A stretch of DNA of 32,294 nt from an uncultured Pseudomonadota bacterium (GCA_949295005.1 CASFJL010000016.1:1-32294), one strand, 5' to 3'; numbered from the stretch's first letter, positions 12,116 to 20,791 are shown. The notes: generated by a model from the letters alone, not told the origin. Program-made: numbers and translations.

Positions 12116-13654
12116 TTATTTTCTGAATACCAGTGCTAAGAGAATATTACAAATACATAATATAAGGGGAAGCATATTACCAAATTGTTTGTACGGAGTC
12201 TGTACAGAGGAGATTTTTGGCAGATTCACGTCTAAAATTGCAGATTGATTTAGCGAGATTTCTCCCATTGTTTGCCCATAAGCGTTTATGAGGGCGCTGA
12301 TTCCCGTGTTGGCTACGCGAACAATGGAGATTCCTTCTTCAACAGCTCTTAAGCGCGTGGTGACAAGATGTTGATATGGACCTTGTGAAACACCATACCA
12401 ACCGTCATTGGTTAAGTTTACAATCCATTGCGGTGGATTGTTGGGGTTGATGATTTGATGCGGAAAAATAACTTCATAGCAAATTAAGCCGCCAAAAGAC
12501 GGATAATTCGTAATTTCAATTTTTTTAGGACCATTACCGGCAAGAAAATCATTAATGGTTTGTGTAATTGGGCGCACCCATTCGGGCAAATATTTACGAA
12601 ACGGAATATATTCTCCAAACGGAACAAGATGACTTTTATCATAATAATCAATAATTTTGCCTGATTTATTGATTATAAACATGGAGTTTAGAGGACGAAA
12701 ATCTCCGTCTTTGTAACTAAATCTGACACTGCCGGTGATTAGATATCCCTGAGGCGGAATGGCTTGAGTGATTTGTTGCAAATATTGAGGCTCAAAATCA
12801 AGCGGAAAAGGAGAGGCTGTTTCTCCCCAAACCACAAAGTCAACATCTGTTAAGCTTTTGCTTGTTGATAATTTTATGTATTCTGCAAAGTTTTTTTCTA
12901 AATTTTTTTGATTCCACTTCATTGACTGCGGAATAGATGGCTGAACCAATCTGATAACAACATCGGATATTTGTTTGTCTGAGTTATTTAATCTGTATTT
13001 GCCAAAGGTATAAAAACTTATGGCTGAACATAAGAGTAACACACACATAACCGATACTGATTTTTTGTCTTGCTTGAGAATCGGTAAAGCAATGACCATA
13101 GTGTTTAGGAGTACGAATAAAGAGAGACCATAAGTTCCGAAAACGCTGGCCGGTTGGATTAATATGTCACTAAATGCCAAAGACGAACCTAAGAGATTCC
13201 ACGGAAAGCCGGTGAAAATAAAACTTCTTATCCATTCAAAAATAACCCAAAAAGCACTAAAGCTAAGCCAACGGGCATATATATTCTTAAAATAAAATGA
13301 CAATGCAGACGGTATGCCGACAAATAAACCGAAAAAGCCTCCTGAAGCTAGTAAAACTATGGGGTATAACCAACCAAATTTTTCAATATCTATTAATAAA
13401 GCATTGCCTATCCAAGACATATTGCAGGCAAAATATCCAAAGCCAAACCAGTAACCATATTGAAAGCTTTGTTTTTTATTTTGGGCATAATTTAATATGA
13501 TGAATAACAACGGAAATGTTATGAATAAAACAAAAAATGCATAAAATGGCGGCAATGCTTGTACGGAAAAAATCCCCAGTATGAAGGCTGATAATTTTTG
13601 GTGCGCCAAAAACATTTGTTTTATCTTTTGTGCGTTTTTTTTTATAAATGGCAC
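12116..13654 (-). CDS. lnt: Apolipoprotein N-acyltransferase
   Basis: Lnt performs the last step of lipoprotein maturation in the inner membrane, transferring an acyl chain from phospholipid to the N-terminal cysteine. The protein has 512 residues, the usual length. Residues 20-220 hold a set of hydrophobic helices, followed by a nitrilase-like periplasmic domain and a last membrane helix near 493-510. The catalytic triad is visible: E278 in WGETASPF, K340 in YDKSHLVPFGEY and C392 in GGLICYEVIFP. The start lies 10 nt after the ybeY stop, so it is probably translated from the miaB-phoH-ybeY-lnt transcript. In many relatives a corC gene sits between ybeY and lnt; it is missing here. Confidence 0.97.
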   Translation of the reverse strand: MPFIKKNAQKIKQMFLAHQKLSAFILGIFSVQALPPFYAFFVLFITFPLLFIILNYAQNKKQSFQYGYWFGFGYFACNMSWIGNALLIDIEKFGWLYPIVLLASGGFFGLFVGIPSALSFYFKNIYARWLSFSAFWVIFEWIRSFIFTGFPWNLLGSSLAFSDILIQPASVFGTYGLSLFVLLNTMVIALPILKQDKKSVSVMCVLLLCSAISFYTFGKYRLNNSDKQISDVVIRLVQPSIPQSMKWNQKNLEKNFAEYIKLSTSKSLTDVDFVVWGETASPFPLDFEPQYLQQITQAIPPQGYLITGSVRFSYKDGDFRPLNSMFIINKSGKIIDYYDKSHLVPFGEYIPFRKYLPEWVRPITQTINDFLAGNGPKKIEITNYPSFGGLICYEVIFPHQIINPNNPPQWIVNLTNDGWYGVSQGPYQHLVTTRLRAVEEGISIVRVANTGISALINAYGQTMGEISLNQSAILDVNLPKISSVQTPYKQFGNMLPLILCICNILLALVFRK

Positions 13655-13664
13655 GTTGTGTTTC

Positions 13665-14189
13665 CTATTCTTGATATGGGTTTGCGATGTTTAATTTGGC
13701 TAAAATTCTAACCTCAAAATCTTCCATATATTCTGCTTCATCATCTTCAATATGATCAAAGCCCAATAAGTGCAAAATTCCGTGGATAAACAAATGGCAA
13801 TAGTGGTCGTGCAGGCTGATTGCTTTTTCTTTGGCTTCTCTTTGCATGGTTTCTAGAGCAATCATGATATCTCCGAGTTCAATAATATCATCGGTTTGAA
13901 TTTGCTCTTCAAAACACGGGTCATCAATGTTGGCAAAAGATAAAACATTTGTGGGTTTGTCCATATTTCTAAATTCTAAATTCAGTTTATGGATGTTTTC
14001 ATCATTGCTTAAGGAAAGATTGATGCTGATGGTTTTATTCAAAGAAAGAAAATCAATTTCATCGTGGTTTTGCACAAAATCAATTGTCTTTTGCATAACT
14101 TTGTTAGAAAGCTCCTGAAAGTCGGGAAGGGCGGTTTCCCAGCCCTTCTCTTCAATGGAAATATTTAACTCTGTATTATTCTTCTCCAT
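13665..14189 (-). CDS. ybeY: Endoribonuclease YbeY (16S rRNA 3'-end processing)
   Basis: YbeY is a zinc-dependent single-strand endoribonuclease involved in 16S rRNA 3' maturation and ribosome quality control. The metal site HGILHLLGFDH gives H136, H140 and H146 from the chosen start, and DKPTNVLSF is the other family landmark. The frame is open to an upstream ATG at 14213, but that codon has no ribosome binding site. The ATG at 14189 is preceded by AAAGGAG 11 nt upstream, giving 174 residues, so I prefer it. It overlaps the end of phoH by 14 nt, which implies translational coupling. The first ~40 residues are less conserved than in typical family members. Confidence 0.95.
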   Translation of the reverse strand: MEKNNTELNISIEEKGWETALPDFQELSNKVMQKTIDFVQNHDEIDFLSLNKTISINLSLSNDENIHKLNLEFRNMDKPTNVLSFANIDDPCFEEQIQTDDIIELGDIMIALETMQREAKEKAISLHDHYCHLFIHGILHLLGFDHIEDDEAEYMEDFEVRILAKLNIANPYQE

Positions 14190-15144
14190 AGGTTTTTTGG
14201 CTCCTTTCTTCATAGGCTTTTACAATCTTGGCAACCAAGCCATGACGAACCACGTCTGTTGCACTGAAGCGAACGGAGCTGATACCTTGAGTGTTTTTTA
14301 AGATGTCTAAAGCATCTCTCAAGCCGGAAATTGTTCCTCTTGGCAAGTCTACTTGAGATAAGTCTCCGTTAACAACCATACGAGAATTTTCACCCATACG
14401 GGTTAAAAACATTTTCATTTGCATAGGTGTTGTGTTTTGTGCTTCATCCAAAATAACAAAAGCGTTACTCAATGTTCTACCACGCATGAAGGCTAACGGT
14501 GCAACTTCAATCTCACCAATGGCAATTTTTTTATCAACTTGTTCAGCCGGTAACATCTCATATAAAGCATCATACAAAGGACGCAAATACGGGTCTACTT
14601 TTTCTTTTAAATCTCCGGGGAGAAAACCTAAATTTTCACCAGCTTCTACGGCTGGACGAGATAAAATAATTTTATCTATTTTGCCTTCCAACATCATGGA
14701 TACAGCTAAGGCAACGGCCAGATATGTCTTACCGGTACCGGCAGGGCCTAAGCCAAAAACCAATTCATTTTTCATCATCTCTTGAATGTATTGAGCTTGG
14801 GTTGCCGTTCTTGGATAGATGTGGCGTTTTTTAGTTTTTAAGACAATGTCATTTAAGTTTTGTTCTTCTGTGGTAACGGAAGTTTCTCCGCCACTCATAC
14901 GAACGGCTGCCTTTACTTCTTCTTCGCCAATCTCTATGCCACGGCTGACTTTGTTATATAAGCTATCAATAGCAGCTTTGGCTTGGGTAATGGCATCTTG
15001 GCTTCCTTTAATATTAATTTGATTACCGAAAGAAGATATTTCCGCTCCGGTCATTTTTTCAATTAATCTTAAATTGTTATCTTGCGCACCGACAAGTTGT
15101 TGTACCAAGACGTTGTTAAATAATTCAAAACTAATTTCAGCCAT
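14176..15144 (-). CDS. phoH: PhoH-like ATPase (YbeZ type)
   Basis: A 322-residue P-loop ATPase of the PhoH/YbeZ family, typically encoded beside ybeY and thought to act with it in RNA metabolism. The N-terminal part has a KH-like RNA-binding fold (EKMTGAEISSFGNQINIKG, 29-47). Walker A is GPAGTGKT (133-140) and Walker B is FVILDEAQNTT (229-239), followed by the conserved TRMGENSRMVVNGD. The start ATG lies 3 nt after the miaB stop, and its Shine-Dalgarno GGAGGG is inside the last miaB codons, so the genes are coupled. The substrate in this organism is inferred from family and neighbours. Confidence 0.95.
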   Translation of the reverse strand: MAEISFELFNNVLVQQLVGAQDNNLRLIEKMTGAEISSFGNQINIKGSQDAITQAKAAIDSLYNKVSRGIEIGEEEVKAAVRMSGGETSVTTEEQNLNDIVLKTKKRHIYPRTATQAQYIQEMMKNELVFGLGPAGTGKTYLAVALAVSMMLEGKIDKIILSRPAVEAGENLGFLPGDLKEKVDPYLRPLYDALYEMLPAEQVDKKIAIGEIEVAPLAFMRGRTLSNAFVILDEAQNTTPMQMKMFLTRMGENSRMVVNGDLSQVDLPRGTISGLRDALDILKNTQGISSVRFSATDVVRHGLVAKIVKAYEERSQKTYGEE

Positions 15145-15147
15145 GGT

Positions 15148-16485
15148 TTAGCCCTCCAATTTGCCACTCAATGAATTTGTTGTGGCTTCTGTTACTTTAA
15201 TATTTACAATTTTGTTTAAATATTCTTTGCCAAGTTCTGCATGCAGGTTTTGCATATAAGGTGTTCTGCCGATTAATTGTCCGGCGTGGCGGCCTTTATT
15301 TTCAAACAAAACAGGCATAACTTTGCCAACGCATTCATCATTGAACTTGCGCTGGTAAGAAAAGAGCAAGTCTTGCAAAATATCCAGACGTTCTTTTTTG
15401 ACTTTTTCTTCAACTTGGTTTTTCATAATTGCGGCAGGTGTTCCTGCTCTGCGGCTGTATTTGAATGAAAAAGCCTGAATGAATTTGACTTGGTTAACCA
15501 CATCTAACGTGGCTTGAAAATCTGCATCATCTTCTCCGGGAAAACCAACAATAAAGTCAGAAGACATTCTTAAATCCGGATTAGCTGTTTGAAGTTTTTC
15601 AACCGTGCGTAAATAATCTGCAGAATTGTGTCTTCTGTTCATGGCTTTTAAAATCTTATCTGAACCAGATTGAATGGGAAGATGCAAATAAGGCATTAAT
15701 TGTTTTAATTCTTTATGACAGGCAATTAAATCATCATCTACATCGGCCGGATAAGAGGTGGTGTAACGTAATCTTTTGAGACCATCAATTTTAGCAAGCT
15801 CATGCAGTAAGTAAGCCAAGTTTCTTTCTTTGCCTGCCTCATCTTCTCCATGGTAAGAGTTAACATTTTGGCCGAGTAAGTTGATTTCTAAAGTGCCTTC
15901 AGAAACCAAGCGCTTGGCTTCTTCTATCACATCTTTAATCGGGCGAGAACATTCAATACCACGGGTATAAGGAACAACGCAATAAGTGCAAAAATTGTTG
16001 CACCCCTCTTGTATGGCTAAGTATGAACATCCTCCGTGAGAGTGATTTTTTGGCAAAAAGTCAAACTTGGATTCAACCGGAAATTCAGTGTCAATTATCG
16101 GATAACCTTTTTTGCGGCCAATCTTGGCTAAAATTTCAGGCAAACGGTGGTATGTCAGCGGACCCGTGGCAAAATCTACAAAAGGGGCTCTTTGGGCAAT
16201 TTGTTCATCTTCGGCCTGCACGACGCAACCCATAACACCGATTATGGTATCTAGCCCTTCTTCTGCTCTTTCTTGTTTGATGTTATATGCGCGACCTAAA
16301 TCTGAAAAAACTTTTTCAGTGGCTTTTTCTCTAATATGGCATGTGTTGAAAATTACCAAATCAGCTGTCCTTTGAGAGCTGGCAGCCGTATAGCCGAGTG
16401 TTTCTAATATGTTGGCAATGCGTTCGGAATCATAAACATTCATTTGGCAGCCAAAAGTTTTAATATAATAGTGTTTTTTATTCAC
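15148..16485 (-). CDS. miaB: tRNA-2-methylthio-N6-isopentenyladenosine-37 synthase
   Basis: MiaB is a radical-SAM methylthiotransferase that adds the 2-methylthio group to isopentenyl-A37 of tRNAs reading U-starting codons. The N-terminal UPF0004 domain carries the auxiliary cluster cysteines C13 (FGCQMN), C49 (FNTCHIR) and C87 (GVMGCV). The radical-SAM cluster is C162, C166 and C169 in GCNNFCTYC. A TRAM domain is at about 375-440. Length (445) is standard. It is the first gene of the minus-strand block, with a 172-nt divergent gap to the TerB-like gene. AGGATTAA upstream is the likely ribosome binding site. Confidence 0.97.
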   Translation of the reverse strand: MNKKHYYIKTFGCQMNVYDSERIANILETLGYTAASSQRTADLVIFNTCHIREKATEKVFSDLGRAYNIKQERAEEGLDTIIGVMGCVVQAEDEQIAQRAPFVDFATGPLTYHRLPEILAKIGRKKGYPIIDTEFPVESKFDFLPKNHSHGGCSYLAIQEGCNNFCTYCVVPYTRGIECSRPIKDVIEEAKRLVSEGTLEINLLGQNVNSYHGEDEAGKERNLAYLLHELAKIDGLKRLRYTTSYPADVDDDLIACHKELKQLMPYLHLPIQSGSDKILKAMNRRHNSADYLRTVEKLQTANPDLRMSSDFIVGFPGEDDADFQATLDVVNQVKFIQAFSFKYSRRAGTPAAIMKNQVEEKVKKERLDILQDLLFSYQRKFNDECVGKVMPVLFENKGRHAGQLIGRTPYMQNLHAELGKEYLNKIVNIKVTEATTNSLSGKLEG

Positions 16486-16658
16486 GTTTATTAATCCTGA
16501 TAATCATATAATTTTTTATCTTTATATTCTATGATATTCGTTACATAATTTCAAATATTTTCTTTGTTTTCTTAAGGATTTTTCTTTTTGTTTTTTTTAA
16601 TGGAATTTTGTTTGTTTTTGTATTATGATATTCTTGTTTTTTATAGGAGTAAACAACA

Positions 16659-17105
16659 ATGGCAAATTTGAATATGGAGACGGATATGGGTGTTTTATCT
16701 CAACTAAATGAAGATCAACGCGTGGCTTTTATGACCGCTTTGGCCGGATTGGCAAACGCTGATGGTAAGTTAGATGAAGAAGAACTCGATTTTATTAAAG
16801 AGGTGGCTGTTGCTTATGGGGTTCCGTCTCAAAGAGTGTTAGAAATTTTACAAATTAAAAATGCAGAGGATATTGTTGAGAAAGTAAAAATTATTAACAA
16901 TCGTCGTGCTGCTTTGGAACTGATTAAAGAAATGTGCGTTTTAGCTCATGCCGATAATGAATTAACCGACTCTGAAATTTTGCTTATCGGCAAAATCGGA
17001 CAGGCTATGGGCGTGGAATTAGAAAAAATTGAACAAATCAGCCAATGGGTTATCGATAGAGTGATTTGGCTTGAAGAAGCAAAGTTGATTTTTGAAGAAG
17101 CCTAA
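16659..17105 (+). CDS. TerB-like all-helical protein
   Basis: A 148-residue, predicted all-alpha protein with two acidic loop motifs, NADGKLDEEELDFI (33-46) and AHADNELTDSEILLI (96-110). Each is followed by an amphipathic helix. This duplicated pattern is characteristic of the TerB/DjlA-N fold, in which acidic residues may bind metal. TerB proteins occur in tellurite-resistance loci, but this fold is also found in many unrelated proteins and no ter genes are nearby, so resistance should not be inferred. AGGAG (16645-16649) supports the start. The stop overlaps the reading frame of the next gene's leader region, pointing to a two-gene unit with the coiled-coil protein. Fold call good, function unknown. 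Confidence 0.75.
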   Translation: MANLNMETDMGVLSQLNEDQRVAFMTALAGLANADGKLDEEELDFIKEVAVAYGVPSQRVLEILQIKNAEDIVEKVKIINNRRAALELIKEMCVLAHADNELTDSEILLIGKIGQAMGVELEKIEQISQWVIDRVIWLEEAKLIFEEA

Positions 17106-17115
17106 GGTGATGACA

Positions 17116-18327
17116 ATGGTTGATATAAATTTTTTACGAGGTTTGCCTCCTCAGGAAAAAGATGAGGCTGATAAATTAAAGCAAAAAGATGCGCAAAAAC
17201 ATCAGTTGATTGAAAAAGGATTGGAACGCGCCAGACCTGATTTGAAAGGACCGCAAAAAGAAAAAGCTAAAGAGATTTTGTCTCAAAAGGTGGATAATCC
17301 TAATGCGGCTGTTTCTGATAAAGATATTGAAGACTTGGCTTTTTCTGTTGCCGAATCTTTACAGGCAATTGATGATGAGTTGCATCCTGAAACTGAATAT
17401 ATGCAATGGATTGATGATAGCCAAAAAATTATTAGACATATGACTGATCATGATATTACCGATGATGATATTAAAGAAAGAGAAGCCTTTTTGGATAATC
17501 TTGATCAGCGTGAAAATGATTTGAAAGTCTATATCGCTCTTTATCAAAATTCCGGCTCTCAAAAAGCTAAAGACAAATTGGCTTTCTTGCAAAAAAAATT
17601 GGCTAAATTGCTTGAAATCAGAGGCGTGATTGAAGCTTCTACTAAAAGTAAAGAAGAGGCCAAGTTGCAACAAAAACTTGATGAAAGAGAAAAATTTCTG
17701 GCTCAGCAATATTATCAAGCTCTTGAGGCGCGCAAAAAACAAGAAGATGAAATCTTCTTTTCTGATTTGGAATATAAAGCCTCTTTGTTGGCAGCTCAAA
17801 CCGTTATTGCTTTGGCGGTATTGGATCAACAAACTAAAGAAAATCAGTTGCGCCAGCAAAGATTGCAAAATTATATGCAAAAAAGAGCTAATGATATGCG
17901 CTTGCTCAATCAGGTTTCTCCTAATCAGCAGCTCAAAGATGCTTTCCAAAAACAACAAGAGATGATTGCTTTAACAAAAGTGGCTAATACATCTCAACAA
18001 CACGGTGTGTTTAATGAAGAAGAACAAATCAGACGTAATGTTTGTGGCGCCGTGCTTGAATATAGACGCAGAGATAAAGAAGTGCCCGAAAAAGTTTTGT
18101 ATAAACTTGGGGTGAAATCTTTTGTGCCTGAATATAGCATGAGTGAAGAAATTTTGCGCAGAAAAATGGCTCATCAATCTCAAAAAGATATTGTTGAGAG
18201 GATAAATGAACTTAGAGGTAGACAAAATACTTCTTTTGCGCCAAAATTGAAAATACAGAGTCGTGAAAATATGCAGGCTTTTGATAGAGAAAGATTCCTT
18301 GCAAAAATGCGCGAATATCAAAAATAA
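17116..18327 (+). CDS. Charged coiled-coil protein of unknown function
   Basis: A 403-residue, highly charged protein rich in K, Q and E, with long predicted coiled coils around residues 130-275 (for example LQQKLDEREKFLAQQYYQAL) and no signal peptide. A short apolar stretch, SLLAAQTVIALAVL (about 216-229), is too short and too embedded in charged sequence to be a confident membrane helix. The frame is open from a TTG at 17092, inside the TerB-like gene, but AAGG (17104-17107) is best spaced for the ATG at 17116, which I chose. It lies 10 nt past the TerB-like stop and is co-transcribed with it. I do not recognise the family; a structural or scaffolding role is only a guess. Confidence 0.7.
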   Translation: MVDINFLRGLPPQEKDEADKLKQKDAQKHQLIEKGLERARPDLKGPQKEKAKEILSQKVDNPNAAVSDKDIEDLAFSVAESLQAIDDELHPETEYMQWIDDSQKIIRHMTDHDITDDDIKEREAFLDNLDQRENDLKVYIALYQNSGSQKAKDKLAFLQKKLAKLLEIRGVIEASTKSKEEAKLQQKLDEREKFLAQQYYQALEARKKQEDEIFFSDLEYKASLLAAQTVIALAVLDQQTKENQLRQQRLQNYMQKRANDMRLLNQVSPNQQLKDAFQKQQEMIALTKVANTSQQHGVFNEEEQIRRNVCGAVLEYRRRDKEVPEKVLYKLGVKSFVPEYSMSEEILRRKMAHQSQKDIVERINELRGRQNTSFAPKLKIQSRENMQAFDRERFLAKMREYQK

Positions 18328-18348
18328 TTTATTTTAGGAGTATATGTT

Positions 18349-18657
18349 ATGGGTGCTTTGTTTGAACCTTTCTTGTATATTATAGGGTTAATCGTAAGCT
18401 TGTATTTCAAAATTGTGGTGGTGGAAATTGTTTTGCACTGGCTTATTTATTTCAAAATATTAAAAACTGATAATAAATATTCTCAAAAAACAATGGAGCT
18501 TTTAGAAAAAGCAACTCATCCGGTTTATGAAAAAATTAAAGCCAAATTTCCGATGGTCGTGGTAAATAATTTTGACTTCTCTCCTTTTGTTTTGATGTTG
18601 GTTTTGATTTTTATTAGTCGTTTGATTTTTGTCTTTTCTCAATATCTGCTTTCTTAA
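18349..18657 (+). CDS. YggT family membrane protein
   Basis: A 102-residue integral membrane protein with two hydrophobic helices (about 5-30 and 78-100) around a polar loop holding the ATHPVYEKIKAKFP and FDFSPFVLML motifs. These correspond to the 'lTePvl.piR..lP ... iDlSP' pattern of the YggT family. The role is poorly defined; relatives are linked to membrane/osmotic homeostasis and, in Gram-positives, to cell-division (YlmG) loci. TAGGAG (18335-18340) supports the ATG. The next gene is of the YggU family, and the yggT-yggU pairing is conserved across proteobacteria, which strengthens both calls. Confidence 0.88.
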   Translation: MGALFEPFLYIIGLIVSLYFKIVVVEIVLHWLIYFKILKTDNKYSQKTMELLEKATHPVYEKIKAKFPMVVVNNFDFSPFVLMLVLIFISRLIFVFSQYLLS

Positions 18658-18668
18658 AGGAGATATGA

Positions 18669-18974
18669 TTGTTTTTTGAACAAACAAAAGATGGTTTGAT
18701 GTTAAGAGTTAGGTTAACCCCTAACACTTCTTCTTGTCAGGTGCAAGGAATTTTTACCGACGCAGATAATAAAGTTTTTTTAAAAATTTCTGTTGTTAAT
18801 GTGCCTGAAAAAGGGAAGGCTAACAAAGAGCTTATTGCTTTTTTAGCTAAAAAATTAAAACTCCCTCAATCTTGCTTTGAAATTGTTTTTGGGCAAAATG
18901 ACAGATATAAAAAAATTTTGATATCTTCTCATAATGTTGAAAACTTGATCTCTGATTTAAAAGCTTTAATTTGA
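18669..18974 (+). CDS. YggU / DUF167 family protein, TTG start
   Basis: A 101-residue small protein matching the DUF167 (YggU) pattern: LRVRLTPNTSS near the start, VNVPEKGKANKELIAFLAK in the middle and a final FGQNDRYKKILI block. The biochemical role is unknown. The start appears to be TTG at 18669: AAAGGAG (18656-18662) lies 6 nt upstream. An ATG at 18665 is in another frame and stops after four codons, and the next in-frame ATG (18699) would remove conserved sequence. It lies 11 nt downstream of yggT and 18 nt upstream of folD, so all three probably share a transcript. Confidence 0.88.
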   Translation: MFFEQTKDGLMLRVRLTPNTSSCQVQGIFTDADNKVFLKISVVNVPEKGKANKELIAFLAKKLKLPQSCFEIVFGQNDRYKKILISSHNVENLISDLKALI

Positions 18975-18992
18975 ATTAATGAGGAAAAATAA

Positions 18993-19841
18993 ATGGCTGA
19001 CGCTCAGATTATAGATGGTAAAAATATTGCCAGAATGATTAGATTAAATCTAACGGAAAAGGTGTCCCAATGCTCTGAAAAACCAAGACTCGCTGTTATC
19101 CTCGTGGGAAATGATGAGGCCAGTTTGGTCTATGATACCGCTAAACAGCGTGCTGCTCGTGAAATTGGCATGGATTGCCAGATTTATCATTTGGATGAGT
19201 ATGTTACCGAGCGTGAATTGCTTGATTTAATCTCTCAACTCAATGAAGATATTCATGTTCATGGAATTATTGTTCAATTGCCATTACCCCCTCATATTAA
19301 TTCTTTGCATGTGTTAATGCAAATTGCTCCTGAAAAAGATGTTGACGGTTTTCACCCTGTTAATGTTGGTTTGATGCAGGCTAAATCTCCGTTGGCGATG
19401 ATTCCTGCCACACCGAAAGGAATTTTGTTCTTATTAAAGCAAATATATCCTGATTTGTCCGGAAAACATGCTGTTATTATCGGCAGATCTGCTATTGTGG
19501 GAAGACCTATGGCTACATTGTTGCTTAATAATGACTGTACAGTGACAATTGTGCATACAAAAACATCTAATATTGCCGATATTGTTCAGCAAGCAGATAT
19601 TGTTATTGCTGCTTGCGGAAAATGCCATACCGTTAAAGCTGATTGGATAAAATCTGGTGCCGTGGTTATTGATGTGGGAATTAATCGTATTGATGGCAAG
19701 CTTTGCGGAGATGTGGATTTTGAAAATGTAAAAAAAGTTGCTTCTTATATTACACCTGTTCCCGGTGGTGTGGGACCAATGACAATTGCTATGTTGTTGG
19801 CCAATACTTATGAAGCTTATTTGCGTCAAACAAATATTTAA
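18993..19841 (+). CDS. folD: Bifunctional methylenetetrahydrofolate dehydrogenase / cyclohydrolase
   Basis: FolD interconverts 5,10-methylene-, methenyl- and 10-formyl-tetrahydrofolate, supplying one-carbon units for purines and formyl-methionyl-tRNA. The protein has 282 residues, the standard length. The active-site Y47xxxK51 pair is in SLVYDTAKQRAA, followed by QLPLP (95-99), KDVDGFHPVN (115-124, catalytic D118), the NADP-binding GRSAIVGRP (164-172) and PVPGGVGPMT (255-264). GAGGAAA precedes the ATG. It is flanked closely by yggU and the YqaA-type gene on the same strand. Confidence 0.98.
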   Translation: MADAQIIDGKNIARMIRLNLTEKVSQCSEKPRLAVILVGNDEASLVYDTAKQRAAREIGMDCQIYHLDEYVTERELLDLISQLNEDIHVHGIIVQLPLPPHINSLHVLMQIAPEKDVDGFHPVNVGLMQAKSPLAMIPATPKGILFLLKQIYPDLSGKHAVIIGRSAIVGRPMATLLLNNDCTVTIVHTKTSNIADIVQQADIVIAACGKCHTVKADWIKSGAVVIDVGINRIDGKLCGDVDFENVKKVASYITPVPGGVGPMTIAMLLANTYEAYLRQTNI

Positions 19842-19853
19842 TAAGGATGAAAA

Positions 19854-20462
19854 ATGATTAATATTATTGCAACCAGTCGTTCTTTTATTCAGAAATGTTA
19901 TGATTATATGTTGGACTTGTCGGCTCGTCCAAAAGCCTTATATTTCTTATGCACTGTTTCTTTTATTGAAAGTTCTTTTTTTCCAATTCCACCTGACGTT
20001 ATGCTTATTCCAATGATTTTAGCTACACCTAATAAGGCATGGAAAATTGCTTCCGCTTGCACAATTTCCAGTGTTGTCGGTGGATGTTTCGGTTATGCGA
20101 TAGGTGTCTTTTTGTTTGATACGGTAGCAAAGCCGTTATTAGACTTTTATGGCTATGGACACCAATTTGATGTATTTAGCGATTATTATCATCAATGGGG
20201 CGCATGGATTGTTTTTGGTGCCGGTATTACGCCTTTCCCTTATAAAGTTATTACCATTGCCAGCGGCGTGGTTGGTTTGAATATTTGGGTATTTACAATT
20301 GCATCTGTGTTGTCAAGAGGAGGTAGATTCTTTTTGGTGGCTTGGCTGCTGAAGAAATATGGTGAACCTATGAAAGTTTTTATAGAAAAAAACTTAGGGT
20401 CTTTGGCTGTTTTGTTTTTTGTTTTGTTGGTTGGAGGGTTTGCCCTTATTAAATATATGTAA
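19854..20462 (+). CDS. YqaA / DedA-type (SNARE-associated) inner-membrane protein
   Basis: A 202-residue membrane protein with about five hydrophobic segments. Family landmarks are FIESSFFPIPPDV (37-49), a glycine-rich segment VVGGCFGYAIG, and GAGITPFPYKVITIASGVVG, the re-entrant loop motif of DedA/YqaA proteins. DedA-superfamily members support membrane homeostasis, and some act as undecaprenyl-phosphate or phospholipid flippases/transporters; the exact substrate here is unknown. AAGGATG lies just upstream of the ATG, 12 nt after folD, so it is probably the last gene of this plus-strand unit, followed by a strong terminator. Confidence 0.88.
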   Translation: MINIIATSRSFIQKCYDYMLDLSARPKALYFLCTVSFIESSFFPIPPDVMLIPMILATPNKAWKIASACTISSVVGGCFGYAIGVFLFDTVAKPLLDFYGYGHQFDVFSDYYHQWGAWIVFGAGITPFPYKVITIASGVVGLNIWVFTIASVLSRGGRFFLVAWLLKKYGEPMKVFIEKNLGSLAVLFFVLLVGGFALIKYM

Positions 20463-20463
20463 T

Positions 20464-20504
20464 AAAAAAATCTCCCGAAGATAGCATTTTCGGGAGATTT
20501 TTTT
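20464..20504. terminator. Bidirectional terminator between the YqaA gene and infA
   Basis: TCTCCCGAA (20471-20479) pairs with TTCGGGAGA (20489-20497), flanked by seven A on the left and seven T on the right. It serves both convergent transcripts and overlaps the last bases of infA. Confidence 0.92.
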
Positions 20505-20727
20505 ATTGGTCTTTGTGGCGAAAAGTAATACGCCCTTTGGTTAAATCATATGGAGTCATTTCAATATCAACTTTATCTCCAACCATTACGCGAATTCTAA
20601 ATTTTCGCATTTTTCCGGCTGTGTGAGCTAAAATTTCAACGCCATTTTCTAATTTAACACGAAACATTGCATTGGGCAATTTTTCTATTACTTCACCAGT
20701 AAATTCCAAGAGTTCTTCTTTACTCAT
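20503..20727 (-). CDS. infA: Translation initiation factor IF-1
   Basis: IF-1 binds the 30S A site during initiation. This 74-residue OB-fold protein has the conserved [37 protein letters not shown] and LTKGRI blocks. AAAGGAAA lies just upstream of the ATG. It has no partner translation genes here: it follows the orphan histidine kinase on the same strand and is converged upon by the YqaA gene. A separate promoter overlaps the kinase stop region. Confidence 0.98.
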   Translation of the reverse strand: MSKEELLEFTGEVIEKLPNAMFRVKLENGVEILAHTAGKMRKFRIRVMVGDKVDIEMTPYDLTKGRITFRHKDQ

Positions 20728-20762
20728 AAATTTTTCCTTTATTTTTCAATTTGTTTGCTATT

Positions 20763-20791
20763 TATATACTGCTATATTTTTATTTTTGCAA
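20763..20791 (-). promoter_or_regulatory. Candidate infA promoter
   Basis: Read on the minus strand: TTGCAA (20791-20786), 17-nt spacer, TATATA (20768-20763). The -35 lies inside the last codons of the kinase gene, so infA can be expressed independently of it. Confidence 0.45.

Noticed and set aside
16659..17105. Tellurite-resistance locus
   Set aside because: Only a TerB-like fold is present; no terA/C/D/E/Z genes occur and the fold is used in many other contexts.
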